DNA from: an uncultured Eubacteriales bacterium
Lineage (GTDB): Bacteria > Bacillota > Clostridia > Christensenellales > CAG-138
Assembly: GCA_902786465.1 (NCBI GenBank)
Contig: CADACQ010000020.1
Location: 1-33,087 of the forward strand
Length of the DNA: 33,087 nucleotides
Direction: 5' to 3'
Below, one piece after another: positions 16,441 through 25,526 of this stretch; the stretch's first letter is position 1; each line of letters begins with the position of its first letter. The notes beneath the pieces were generated by a model. It ran no database searches. It was not told the DNA's origin and was given only the letters and a program-made list of their open reading frames with translations. Position numbers and translations under genes: made by a program.

Positions 16441-19400
16441 TTATCGGAAATACCGGACCGCGGCTTCGAACATCCGGTTGTCGTAGTTGCCGGGCACGTT
16501 TTGGTAGAGGCCGTGGCCGATGCGCTCGCTGTGGCCCATCTTGCCGAAGACGCGGCCATCCGGAGAAGTGATGCCCTCGATGGCGTAGAGGGAGCCGTTG
16601 GGGTTGAAGCGCACGTCCACGGTGGCCCGGCCCTCAAGGTCCACGTACTGGGTGGCGATCTGGCCGTTCTCGGCGAGCTGCCGGATCAGCGCCTCGTCGG
16701 CCACGAACCGGCCCTCCCCGTGGGAGATGGGCACGTTCACCACGTCGCCCACATCCATGAGGCTGAGCCAGGGGGACTTGTTGGAGGCGATCCGGGTCCG
16801 CACGATCCGGGACTGGTGCCGATGGATCAGGTTGTAGGTCAGGGTGGGGCAGCTTTCGTCCGTTTCCATGATCCGGCCGTAGGGCACCAGACCCAGCTTG
16901 ATAAGGGCCTGGAAGCCGTTGCAGATGCCGCACATGAGGCCGTCCCGGTGGTCGAGGAGGTCCGTGATCCCGTCCTTGATGCGCTCGTTGCGGAAGAAGG
17001 CGGTGATGAACTTGCCGCTGCCGTCGGGTTCGTCGCCGCCGGAGAAGCCGCCGGGGATGAACACCATCTGGGCGTTCTGCAGCGCCTTCGCGAACCGGTC
17101 CGTGGAGGCCACGATCCCCGCGGGGGTCAGGTTGTTGAGCACCAGGACCACCGGCTCGCCGCCCGCGTCCCGGACGGCTTTGGCGCTGTCGTATTCGCAG
17201 TTGGTGCCGGGGAACACGGGGATCAGCACCCGGGGCCGCGCCGCTTGGAATCGGGCTCTGGGATGCTCGTGGGCGGAGAAGCGGAAGGTCTCCACCGGGC
17301 CCGGGACCGTGGGGATGTTGCAGGGGTAGACCCCCTCCAGCCGATCCTCATAGACCGACTGCAGGGCTGGCCCGTCCAGGGCCTCGTCGCCCCGGACGAA
17401 GGCGAAAGCTTCCGTGGTCTCGCCCAGGGTCAGGGCGCCCTCCACGGGCTCCGTCACCTCCAGCAGGAACCGGCCGGGTTTGTCCGCCAGGAGGGCCTCC
17501 AGGGGCACCTCCGGCGCGAACCGGAACCCCAGACCGTTGCCGAAGGCCATCTTCATGACGGCGGCCGCCGCACCGCCCCGCTCCGGGGTGTAGGCGGCCA
17601 GGGCCTTGCCTGAATGGATGAGGTCGCTGACCCGGTCGTAGAGGGCCAGCAGGGACCCCTTCTCGGGGAGGCCGTTCTCGTCGTATTCGGGGGAGAGGAG
17701 CACCGCCCGGTGGTCCGCCCCCTTGAACTCGTTGGACAGGATGCGCCTGGCCTTCTCCGTGGTCACGGCGAAGGACACCAGCGTGGGGGGCACGTCCAGG
17801 TTTTCGAAGGTGCCGCTCATGGAATCCTTGCCGCCGATGGCGCCGATGCCCAGGTCCATCTGGGCTCGGAAGGCTCCCAGCAGGGCCGCGAAGGGCAGGC
17901 CCCAGCGCCTGGGGTCCCGGCCGGGCTTGGGGAAGTATTCCTGGAAGGTGAGGTACACGTCCTCGAAGGAAGCGCCGGTGGCCACGAGCTTGGACACGGA
18001 CTCCACCACCGCGCTGTAGGCCCCGTGGTAGGGGCTCTCGGTGGTGAGGACGGGGTCGTAGCCCCAGGCCATGAGGGAACAGTCGTCGGTATGCTTCTGC
18101 TCCAGGGAGATCTTCTGGACCATGGCCTGGATGGGGGTCATCTGGTGCTTGCCGCCGAAGGGCATGAGCACCGTGCCCGCGCCGATGGTGGAATCGAACC
18201 GCTCGGAGAGGCCCCGGCGGGAACAGACGTTCAGGTCCTCGGCCAGGCGCTCCATGTTCTCCCGGAACCCGCCGACCAGGGCCTTTTCCTTATGGGCGGG
18301 GCGGCCGGTCTCGATGCATATATGCTTGGGCGCGCCGTTGGAATCCAGGAACGCCCGGCTGATGTCCACGATCTTCTTCCCGTTCCACGCCATGACCAGC
18401 CGAGGCTCCTCCGTGACCCGGGCCACGGGGCAGGCCTGCAGGTTCTCCTCCTGGGCGATGGCCAGGAAGGCGGGCACGTCCTCCGCCGCCACCGCCACCG
18501 CCATGCGCTCCTGGGATTCGCTGATAGCTCCCCGATGGCCACGGACACGCCGCCAGCGCCGAAGTCGTTGCAGCGCTTGATCATGCGGCAGGCCGCGGGG
18601 TTTCGGAACAGCCGCTGGAGTTTGCGCTCCTCGGGGGCGTTCCCCTTCTGGACCTCCGCCCCGCAGGTCTCCACGGAATGGGCGGTGTGGGCCTTGCTGG
18701 AGCCCGTGGCCCCGCCGATGCCGTCCCGGCCGGTGGAGCCCCCCAGCAAAATGACCACGTCCCCGGGTTCAGGCCGCTCCCGGCGCACGTTTTCTGCGGG
18801 CGCGGCGGCGATGACCGCCCCGATCTCCATGCGCTTGGCGGCGTAGCCCGGATGATAGATCTCGTCCACGATCCCCGTGGCGAGGCCGATCTGGTTGCCG
18901 TAGGAGGAGTACCCCGCCGCCGCCGTGGTCACCAACTTCCGCTGGGGGAGCTTGCCGGGGATGGTCTCGCTGACGGGCCGGGTGGGGTCCGCCGCCCCGG
19001 TGACCCGCATGGCCCCGTACACGTAGGACCGGCCGGACAGGGGGTCCCGGATGGCGCCGCCGATGCAGGTGGCCGCACCGCCGAAGGGCTCGATCTCCGT
19101 GGGGTGGTTGTGGGTCTCGTTCTTAAAGAGCAGGAGCCAGGGCTCCTTCTTGCCGTCGGCCTCCACCTCCATCTTCACGGTGCAGGCGTTGATCTCCTCG
19201 CTCTCGTCCAGCTTATCGAGCTTCCCGTGGGCCTTGAGGTACCTGACGGCGATGGTGGCCATATCCATGAGGCAGACGGGCTTGGTGCGATGGAGCTCCC
19301 GGCGCACGTCCAGATAGCTCTCGTAGGCCTTTTGCAGGAGCTCGTCATCGAAGGTGACCCCGTCGATCTCGGTCAAAAAGGTGGTATGGCGGCAGTGATC

Positions 19401-20057
19401 GGACCAGTAGGTGTCGATCATGCGGATCTCCGTGATGGTGGGGTCCCGGCCCTCGTCAGCGAAGTACTGCTGGCAGAAAGCGATGTCGTCGGTGTCCATG
19501 GCCAGGCCGTAGCCCCGAACGAAGGCCGTTAGGCCCTCCCGATCCAGTTCCCGAAAGCCCGTCAGGGTCTTGACCTCGGTGGGCACGGCGTACTCCACGC
19601 GCAAAGTCTCCGGCTTTTGGAGGGACGCCTCCCGGGCCTCCACCGGGTTGACGACGTACCGCCTGATCTCGGCGATCTCATTTTCGGTCAAATCCCCGTA
19701 GAGGACGTAGACCCGGGCGGAGCGGATCAAAGGCCGCTCCCCCTGGGAGATGAGCTGGATGCACTGGGCCGCGGAATCCGCCCGCTGGTCGAACTGGCCC
19801 GGCAGATACTCCACGGCGAAGACAGCGCCGCCCTTGAGGTCCGGCGTCTCCGTGGCCGTATCCACCTGGGGCTCCGAGAACACGGTCCGGACCGCCTGAT
19901 CGAAGAGGTCCTTGGAGATGCCTTCCGCATCGTAGCGGTTCAGCACCCGCAGCCCCGTCAGGGAGGCGACGCCCAAAAAGTCCGTCAGCTCCCGGCGCAG
20001 GGCCTCCGCCTCCTGATCGAAGGCAGGCTTCTTTTCCACAAAGATCCGATAAACCAT
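16441..20057 (-). pseudogene. purL: phosphoribosylformylglycinamidine synthase purL (single-chain type), frame broken near 18525
   Basis: FGAM synthase converts FGAR, glutamine and ATP to FGAM. This is the long form with fused PurS-like, PurL and PurQ regions (usually about 1230-1260 residues). The first frame runs from ATG 20057 (GGAGG upstream, abutting the purD stop) through DTYWSDHCRHTTF and HNHPTEIEPFGGAATC to NDFGAGGVSVAIGEL at 18526. The text resumes in another frame as ISESQERMAVAV at 18525 and continues to 16441. That part includes GGKDSMSGTFE, the glutaminase motifs PVFPGTNCEYD and GICNGFQAL (nucleophile Cys), and ISHGEGRF. Homologues have about 22-25 residues between GEL and AISESQ, so a short segment is missing as well as the frame. 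The span is 3617 nt, 3n+2. It is the last gene of an otherwise intact operon. Loss would block de novo purine synthesis, so artefact or another purL must be considered. Confidence 0.88.
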
Positions 20058-21317
20058 CTACGCCTCCAACGCCCGCTTGCCGATGTCGCGGCGATAAAAT
20101 TTGTTTGCGAAGGTGATCTCTTCCGCCCGTTCATAGGCGAGGGCCAGGGCTTCGGGCAGGGTCGCCCCCGTGCCCACCACGCCCAGGACCCGGCCGCCGC
20201 TGGTGACGAGCTTCCCGTCCTTTTCTTTAGCTCCGGCGAAGAGCAAGTGGGGCCGGACGCTCTCGGGCATCTCGATCTCGAAACCCTTTTCATAAGAAAG
20301 AGGATAGCCCTTCGAGGCCAGGATCACGCAGGCCGCCGCGCCCTTCTTAAAGCGGACCTCCGCTTCTTCGAGGCGTTCCTCCGTCACCGCCCGCATGATG
20401 GTGAACAGGTCGCTTTCGAGGAGCGCCAGCACCACCTGGGTCTCCGGGTCCCCGAAGCGGCAGTTGTATTCGATGACCTTGGGGCCCTGGGGCGTCAGCA
20501 TGAGGCCGAAGTACAGGCACCCCTTGAAGGGCCGGCCCTCCGCCGCCATGCCCCGGACGGTGGGGAGAAAGATCTCCGCCATGCAGCGCCGGGCCACATC
20601 CTCCGTATAGAAGGGGTTGGGGGCCACGGTGCCCATGCCGCCGGTGTTCAGGCCCTGATCGTTGTCCAAAGCCCGCTTATGATCCATGGAGCTGACCATG
20701 GGCACGACGGTCTTCCCGTCGGTGAAGGCCAGCACCGACACCTCGGGGCCAGTCAAAAACTCCTCGACGACCACGGTCTCGCCGCTGTGGCCGAACTTGC
20801 CCTCGCACATGGCCGCCCGGACCGCTTCTGCGGCTGCTTCCCGGGTCTCGGCGATGACCACGCCCTTGCCGAGAGCCAGGCCGTCCGCCTTGACCACCGT
20901 GGGCAGGGGGCAGCCGGCCACATAGGACAGGGCCGCCTCGGGGTCGGTAAAGGTTTTATAGGCCGCCGTGGGGATATGATGCCGCTGCATGAAGTCCTTG
21001 GCGAAGGCCTTGCTGCCCTCCAGCATGGCGGCCGCCTTGTTGGGACCGAAGCAGGGGACGCCCTGCCCTTCCAGCAGGTCCACCGCCCCCAGCACCAGGG
21101 GATCGTCGGGGGTGACCACGGCGTAGTCGATCCCCTTCTCCTTGGCGAAGGCGGCGATGGCGGGAAGGTCCGTGGCCCCGATGGGCACGCAGGTGGCCTC
21201 CCGGGCCATGCCCCCGTTGCCGGGCAGGGCGTACAGCGCCGTGATCTCAGGATTCTCCCGCAGCTTTTTGACGATGGCGTGCTCCCGGCCGCCGCCGCCG
21301 ATGACCATGACGTTCAT
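20058..21317 (-). CDS. purD: phosphoribosylamine-glycine ligase
   Basis: The 419-residue product (family about 420) joins glycine to phosphoribosylamine using ATP, forming GAR. It is an ATP-grasp enzyme. The N-terminal MNVMVIGGGGREHAI, PDDPLVLG, and CFGPNKAAAMLEGSKAFAK are followed by the ATP-grasp loop PTVVKADGLALGKGVVIA. HKRALDNDQGLNTGGMG, then FGLMLTPQGPKVIEYNCRFGDPE with the metal-binding Glu and Asn, complete the signature. It starts 10 nt after purH and its stop is directly followed by the purL ATG. Complete. Confidence 0.98.
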   Translation of the reverse strand: MNVMVIGGGGREHAIVKKLRENPEITALYALPGNGGMAREATCVPIGATDLPAIAAFAKEKGIDYAVVTPDDPLVLGAVDLLEGQGVPCFGPNKAAAMLEGSKAFAKDFMQRHHIPTAAYKTFTDPEAALSYVAGCPLPTVVKADGLALGKGVVIAETREAAAEAVRAAMCEGKFGHSGETVVVEEFLTGPEVSVLAFTDGKTVVPMVSSMDHKRALDNDQGLNTGGMGTVAPNPFYTEDVARRCMAEIFLPTVRGMAAEGRPFKGCLYFGLMLTPQGPKVIEYNCRFGDPETQVVLALLESDLFTIMRAVTEERLEEAEVRFKKGAAACVILASKGYPLSYEKGFEIEMPESVRPHLLFAGAKEKDGKLVTSGGRVLGVVGTGATLPEALALAYERAEEITFANKFYRRDIGKRALEA

Positions 21318-21327
21318 AGAGGTCCCC

Positions 21328-22512
21328 TCAATGGTGGAACAGGCGCATGCCCGTGAAGGCCATGACCATGCCGTGCTTGTCGCAACAGTCGATGACCGCG
21401 TCGTCCCGGATGGAGCCGCCGGGCTCCGCCACGTATTTGACGCCGGAGCGGAAGGCCCGCTCGATGTTGTCGGAGAAGGGGAAGAAGGCGTCGGAGCCCA
21501 GGGCCACGTTTTGGACGGTGTCGAGATACGCCCGCTGCTCCGCCTTGGTGAAGGGCTCCGGCTGGCGGGTGAAGTACCGTTGCCAGACGCCGTCCGCCGT
21601 CACGTCCTCCTCGTTCTGGTTGATATAGCCGTCGATGGCGTTGTCCCGCTCGGGCCGGCCCAGCTCCTTCTTAAAGGGCAGGTCCAGCACCTTGTCCGCC
21701 TGGCGCAGGAACCAGGTATCCGCCTTGGAGCCGGCGAGGCGGGTGCAGTGGATGCGGGACTGCTGCCCCGCGCCCACGCCGATGGCCTGGCCGTCCACGG
21801 CGTAGCAGACGGAGTTGGACTGGGTGTATTTGAGGGTGATGAGGGACACGATGAGGTCCCGGACGGCGCTGTCGGGCAGGTCCTTCTGGGCGGTGACGAC
21901 GTTCCCGAGGAGCTCCCGGTCGATCCTGAAGTTGTTGCGCCCCTGCTCGAAGGTGACGCCGAAGACCTGCTTGCGCTCCCGGACCTCCGGCACGTAGTCG
22001 GGGTCGATCTCCACCACGTTGTACTTGCCGCCCCGCTTGCTCATGAGGATCTCCAAAGCCTCGGGCTCGTACCCCGGGGCGATGACGCCGTCGCTGACCT
22101 CCCGCTTGATGAGTTTGGCGGTGGTCACGTCGCACACGTCGGAGAGGGCCGCCCAGTCGCCGAAGGAGCAGAGCCGGTCCGTGCCCCGGGCCCGGGCGTA
22201 GGCGCAGGCCAGGGGGCTATCGTCGAGGCCCGGCACGTCGTCCACGAAGCAGGCCCGCTTCAGCTTGTCCGAGAGGGGCAGGCCCACGGCCCCGCTGGTG
22301 GGGGACACGTGCTTGAAGGAGGCCGCCGCCGGCAGGCCCAGAGCCGCCTTCAGCTCCTTCACCAGCTGCCAGGCGTTGAGGGCGTCCAGGAAGTTGATGT
22401 AGCCGGGCCGTCCGTTGAGGACCTTCAGGGGCAGGTCGCCGCCGTCCTCCATAAAGATCCGGGCGGGCTTCTGGTTGGGGTTGCAGCCGTATTTGAGTTC
22501 GAATTCCTTCAT
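21328..22512 (-). CDS. purH: AICAR formyltransferase, stand-alone (lacks the IMP cyclohydrolase domain of bifunctional PurH)
   Basis: The 394-residue protein corresponds to the C-terminal transformylase part of PurH, which adds a formyl group from 10-formyl-THF to AICAR. It begins KEFELKYGCNPNQKPARI. PGYINFLDALNAWQLVKEL, AASFKHVSPTSGA with the catalytic Lys-His pair, GVGAGQQSRIHCTRLAGSKA, ALGSDAFFPF and VAEPGGSIRDD are all standard. The MGS-like N-terminal domain of about 200 residues that closes the IMP ring is absent. A separate PurO-type cyclohydrolase gene lies just upstream (9 nt). Its substrate AICAR (ZMP) is the ligand of the ZTP riboswitch at the head of this operon. Start supported by GGAGG 4 nt upstream. 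Confidence 0.96.
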   Translation of the reverse strand: MKEFELKYGCNPNQKPARIFMEDGGDLPLKVLNGRPGYINFLDALNAWQLVKELKAALGLPAAASFKHVSPTSGAVGLPLSDKLKRACFVDDVPGLDDSPLACAYARARGTDRLCSFGDWAALSDVCDVTTAKLIKREVSDGVIAPGYEPEALEILMSKRGGKYNVVEIDPDYVPEVRERKQVFGVTFEQGRNNFRIDRELLGNVVTAQKDLPDSAVRDLIVSLITLKYTQSNSVCYAVDGQAIGVGAGQQSRIHCTRLAGSKADTWFLRQADKVLDLPFKKELGRPERDNAIDGYINQNEEDVTADGVWQRYFTRQPEPFTKAEQRAYLDTVQNVALGSDAFFPFSDNIERAFRSGVKYVAEPGGSIRDDAVIDCCDKHGMVMAFTGMRLFHH

Positions 22513-22521
22513 GGTGCCTCC

Positions 22522-23241
22522 TTATCGATTCTTGTTGAGGATGGTCTCGCTGACGGCCCCGGTCGCAAGGTCCGTGTAGCGCACGTACAGGGAGATCCGG
22601 TTGTTCTCGTCCAGGGCGTCCCAAAGGGTCTCGGAGAATTCGTCCATGTCGGCCAACATCTGCACCCGCTCCGGCTCCCCCTGGAAGGTGGGCAGGGGGT
22701 TCCCGTCGGTGACGTAGGTGTGGATGAAGTGCCCAAGACCCGCCTTGGCCGGATAGCTGAAGGTGTACCGGGCGCAATCGCTGCCCTCGGCGTCGACGCT
22801 CTTTAGGATGCTCAACTCGTAGGTGAAGTCCCCGGCCCCGAAGGTCAGCATGCCGCTGATCCGGGGGGTGAAGTTGGGGCCGTCGGGCTCGAAGCAGCGG
22901 GAAGACAGGGCCTCGGAGAAGCTCTTGCCCGCCCGGAGCCCCTGGTACACGGTGTCCGTCTGGTCCCCGTTGGTGACGATGAGCTTGTTCTCGTACTGCC
23001 GCAGGGCGGCGTAGATGATGAGGCTGGGGTCCTTCACCCGGCTGGGGTCGAAGGGCTCCGTATAGAGGGCCCCGTCCCGCTCCACGAAGATGCGGTTCCG
23101 GGAGTTGTCGCTGCGGCCCATGATGAAGTAGGCCGTGACGGCCTGGGTGCCGTCGGGGGTCTTGCCGACGAGGATGCCCCGGCCCACGTAGGGGTTGCCG
23201 GCAATCAGGGCCTTGATGTCGTGGATGCCATAGATGTCCAT
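22522..23241 (-). CDS. purO: PurO-type IMP cyclohydrolase
   Basis: The 239-residue product resembles the archaeal-type IMP cyclohydrolase family (Pfam IMP_cyclohyd), which closes FAICAR to IMP without the MGS-like fold. Visible features are NPYVGRGILVGKTPDG near residue 16, AYFIMGRSDNSRNRIF with the Arg/Asn-rich active-site loop, IIYAALRQYENKLIVTNGDQT, FEPDGPNFTPRISG and GLGHFIHTYVTDGNPLPTFQG near the C-terminus. It lies between purN and the transformylase gene and supplies the step that the truncated PurH cannot perform. The ribosome site AGGAGG is 5 nt upstream. Such split pairs occur in other Clostridia. The family call is from motif memory, strongly supported by context. Confidence 0.9.
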   Translation of the reverse strand: MDIYGIHDIKALIAGNPYVGRGILVGKTPDGTQAVTAYFIMGRSDNSRNRIFVERDGALYTEPFDPSRVKDPSLIIYAALRQYENKLIVTNGDQTDTVYQGLRAGKSFSEALSSRCFEPDGPNFTPRISGMLTFGAGDFTYELSILKSVDAEGSDCARYTFSYPAKAGLGHFIHTYVTDGNPLPTFQGEPERVQMLADMDEFSETLWDALDENNRISLYVRYTDLATGAVSETILNKNR

Positions 23242-23258
23242 AGGTGCCTCCTAAAATT

Positions 23259-23879
23259 TTATTGATTTCCCTTGCGCTCTCTTACGATCTCTCTGCTCAC
23301 CAGCTCCACGGCCCTGGGGAGGAGCTTCCACTCCGCCTGCTCCATGACCCTGCGCTGCAAGGCTTCGGGGATGTCCCCCGGCTGGATACGGACGGCCTTC
23401 TGGTAAATGATCTCCCCGCCGTCCGGGATCTCGTTGACGAAATGGACCGTGGCGCCGGTCACCTTCACACCCCGCTGGAGGGCCGCCTCGTGGACCTTCA
23501 GCCCATAGAACCCTTCGCCGCAGAAGGCAGGGATCAGGGAGGGGTGCACGTTCAAAATGCGCCGGGGCCAGCGGCTGGTGAAATCTTCGCTCAAAATGGA
23601 CAGGAACCCGGCCAGCACGATGAGCTCGATGCCCCGCGCCGCCAAGGCCTCCGTCAGGGCCGCCTCGAAGCCCGCCTGGCCGCCGCAGGCCTTCCGGGTC
23701 AGGGTGAGGGCTTCCACCCCCGCCGCCCGGGCCCGCTCCAGGGCGTAAGCGCCCGTCCGGTTGGAGACCACCAGGACCACCTGCCCGTGGGGGAGCTTGC
23801 CCGCCGCCTGGGCGTCCAGGATGGCCTGCAGATTGGTGCCGCCGCCGGAGACCAGCACGGCGATCCGGGCTTTACGCAT
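23259..23879 (-). CDS. purN: phosphoribosylglycinamide formyltransferase
   Basis: The 206-residue enzyme transfers a formyl group from 10-formyl-THF to GAR. IAVLVSGGGTNLQAILDA near the N-terminus is the phosphate-binding loop. VVLVVSNRTGAYALERA, LAGFLSILSEDF, and the catalytic set ILNVHPSLIPAF (Asn, His) with VTGATVHFVNEIPDGGEII (Asp in PDGG) are all present. GGAGG lies 7 nt before ATG 23879. The start overlaps the end of the FNT gene by 8 nt, implying coupling. No formate-dependent PurT is seen in the window, so both formyl transfers appear folate-dependent. Confidence 0.98.
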   Translation of the reverse strand: MRKARIAVLVSGGGTNLQAILDAQAAGKLPHGQVVLVVSNRTGAYALERARAAGVEALTLTRKACGGQAGFEAALTEALAARGIELIVLAGFLSILSEDFTSRWPRRILNVHPSLIPAFCGEGFYGLKVHEAALQRGVKVTGATVHFVNEIPDGGEIIYQKAVRIQPGDIPEALQRRVMEQAEWKLLPRAVELVSREIVRERKGNQ

Positions 23880-24486
23880 GGCCGCCCTCCTTTCGGGCCG
23901 CGCCCGTCAGCAGGGGCAGGATCACGGCCCCCAGGGCGTTGCCCAGGATCACCAGCCACAGGAACGCGAAGGCCTGCAGGCTCACCATGCCCGAGGCCGC
24001 AAAATAGAATATGTCCGCGATGGAGTGCTCGAAGCCGCTCAAAATGAACACCGGGATGCAGAACAGGATGCCCAGAGGGGTCTTGCTGTCCCGCCAGGTG
24101 CTGACGGCCAGGTACATGAGGACCCCGCAGAAGCCGCCCCGGACCAGGGTCCCCCACCAGGGCTGGGTGAGCTTGCCCCCGCAGAGGGCCAGGGCCCTTT
24201 CCCCCAGGTTCGGCAGGGCGGCCCGGATGAGCCATCCGCCCAGCACCGTGGCCACGGCGTTGCCCAGCAGCGCCAGCAGCAGCGTCTCCACCGCTTCCTT
24301 GCCGTGATCCTCCGGGAGGAACCCCACCTTGCCCGTGAAGAGGGCGTAGCCCTTCATACAGATGCACAGCAGCGCCACCGAAAACAGCACCGCGCCCACC
24401 ACCCGGTTTTCCACGGCCAGGAACACCGCGCCGCCCAGGCAGATGCAGATCCCCGCCGCCATGCCGGATGCGATCTTCTTCAGCAT
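23872..24486 (-). CDS. FNT-family channel (formate/nitrite transporter-like), in the pur operon
   Basis: The 204-residue membrane protein has about six hydrophobic segments. The fifth-sixth segment region [19 protein letters not shown] carries the conserved GxxHxxA-type His characteristic of FNT channels, and the half before [18 protein letters not shown] corresponds to the first repeat's pore loop region. [16 protein letters not shown] matches the closing FNT helix with its NxxG element. FNT proteins such as FocA are usually 255-285 residues, so this is a short form. It overlaps purM by 7 nt and purN by 8 nt, tightly inside the purine operon. Formate would feed 10-formyl-THF synthesis for PurN and PurH; that substrate is inferred. 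Confidence 0.82.
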   Translation of the reverse strand: MLKKIASGMAAGICICLGGAVFLAVENRVVGAVLFSVALLCICMKGYALFTGKVGFLPEDHGKEAVETLLLALLGNAVATVLGGWLIRAALPNLGERALALCGGKLTQPWWGTLVRGGFCGVLMYLAVSTWRDSKTPLGILFCIPVFILSGFEHSIADIFYFAASGMVSLQAFAFLWLVILGNALGAVILPLLTGAARKEGGHA

Positions 24487-25523
24487 ATGACGATCCTCTC
24501 CTCGCTTTTTTCGATGACGCCGATCCGGTAGGCGTCCTCCCCGTTGTCCCGCAGGATGGCCAATGCTCGGTCCGCGTCCTCCGGGGCCACCACCAGGCTC
24601 ATGCCCACGCCCATGTTGAAGGTGTTGAACATGTCCCGCTCGGAGATGCTACCCCGCTTCTGGATGAGATCGAAGATGGGCAGCACCCGCACGGCGCTCC
24701 GGTCGATCCGGGCCCCCAGGCCCTGGGGGATGCTCCGGGGGATGTTCTCGTAGAAGCCGCCGCCGGTGATGTGGGAGATGCCCTTCACCGGGACCTCCTT
24801 CAGCAGGGCCAGCACCGGCTTCACGTAAATCTTTGTCGGCGTCAGCAGCGTTTCGCCCAAAGACCGGCCATGGAGCTCCGCCACGGGAGCTTTGAGGTCC
24901 GCGCGCTCCACGTCGAAGACCTTGCGGACCAGGGAGAAGCCGTTGGAATGGACGCCGCTGGAAGGCAGGGCGATGACCACGTCCCCGGGGGCCATGGTCC
25001 CCTTGTCGATGATCCGGGGCCTGTCCACGATGCCCGTGGCGTAGCCCGCTAAGTCGTACTCGTCCTCCGGGTAGAAGCCGGGCATCTCGGCGGTCTCGCC
25101 GCCGATGAGGGCCGCCCCCGCCTGGACGCAGCCGTCGCACACGCCCTTGACGATGTCCGCGATCCGCTCCGGCACGTTCTTGCCGCAGGCGATGTAGTCC
25201 AGGAAAAACAGGGGCTTGGCCCCGCAGCAGATGATGTCGTTGACGCACATGGCCACGCAGTCCACGCCCACGGTGTCGTGCTTGTCCATGAGGAAGGCCA
25301 GCTTCAGCTTGGTGCCCACCCCGTCGGTGCCGGAGACCAGCACCGGCTCGGCCATGCCGGCAAGATCCGGCACGAACAGGCCGCCGAAGCCGCCGATGTC
25401 GGAGCAGACCCCCGCCGTGGCGGTGCGGGCGATGTGGCCCTTCATCAGCTCCACGGCCTTATACCCGGCGGTGATGTCCACGCCCGCCGCGGCGTAGGCT
25501 TCGGACCTCGAATCAGTGATCAT
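24480..25523 (-). CDS. purM: phosphoribosylformylglycinamidine cyclo-ligase (AIR synthetase)
   Basis: The 347-residue ATP-dependent enzyme closes FGAM to AIR. The standard run is present: [19 protein letters not shown], then [47 protein letters not shown] (spans the active-site Asp and Asn), [33 protein letters not shown] and [13 protein letters not shown]. Length is normal for the family (about 345). AAGGAG lies 7 nt upstream of ATG 25523, 3 nt after the purF stop. Its end overlaps the FNT gene by 7 nt. Confidence 0.98.
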   Translation of the reverse strand: MITDSRSEAYAAAGVDITAGYKAVELMKGHIARTATAGVCSDIGGFGGLFVPDLAGMAEPVLVSGTDGVGTKLKLAFLMDKHDTVGVDCVAMCVNDIICCGAKPLFFLDYIACGKNVPERIADIVKGVCDGCVQAGAALIGGETAEMPGFYPEDEYDLAGYATGIVDRPRIIDKGTMAPGDVVIALPSSGVHSNGFSLVRKVFDVERADLKAPVAELHGRSLGETLLTPTKIYVKPVLALLKEVPVKGISHITGGGFYENIPRSIPQGLGARIDRSAVRVLPIFDLIQKRGSISERDMFNTFNMGVGMSLVVAPEDADRALAILRDNGEDAYRIGVIEKSEERIVIC

Positions 25524-25526
25524 CCT

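Noticed and set aside
18505-18545. Programmed frameshift or translational bypass in purL
   Set aside because: Residues are absent rather than extra, and no slippery sequence or take-off/landing pair is seen.
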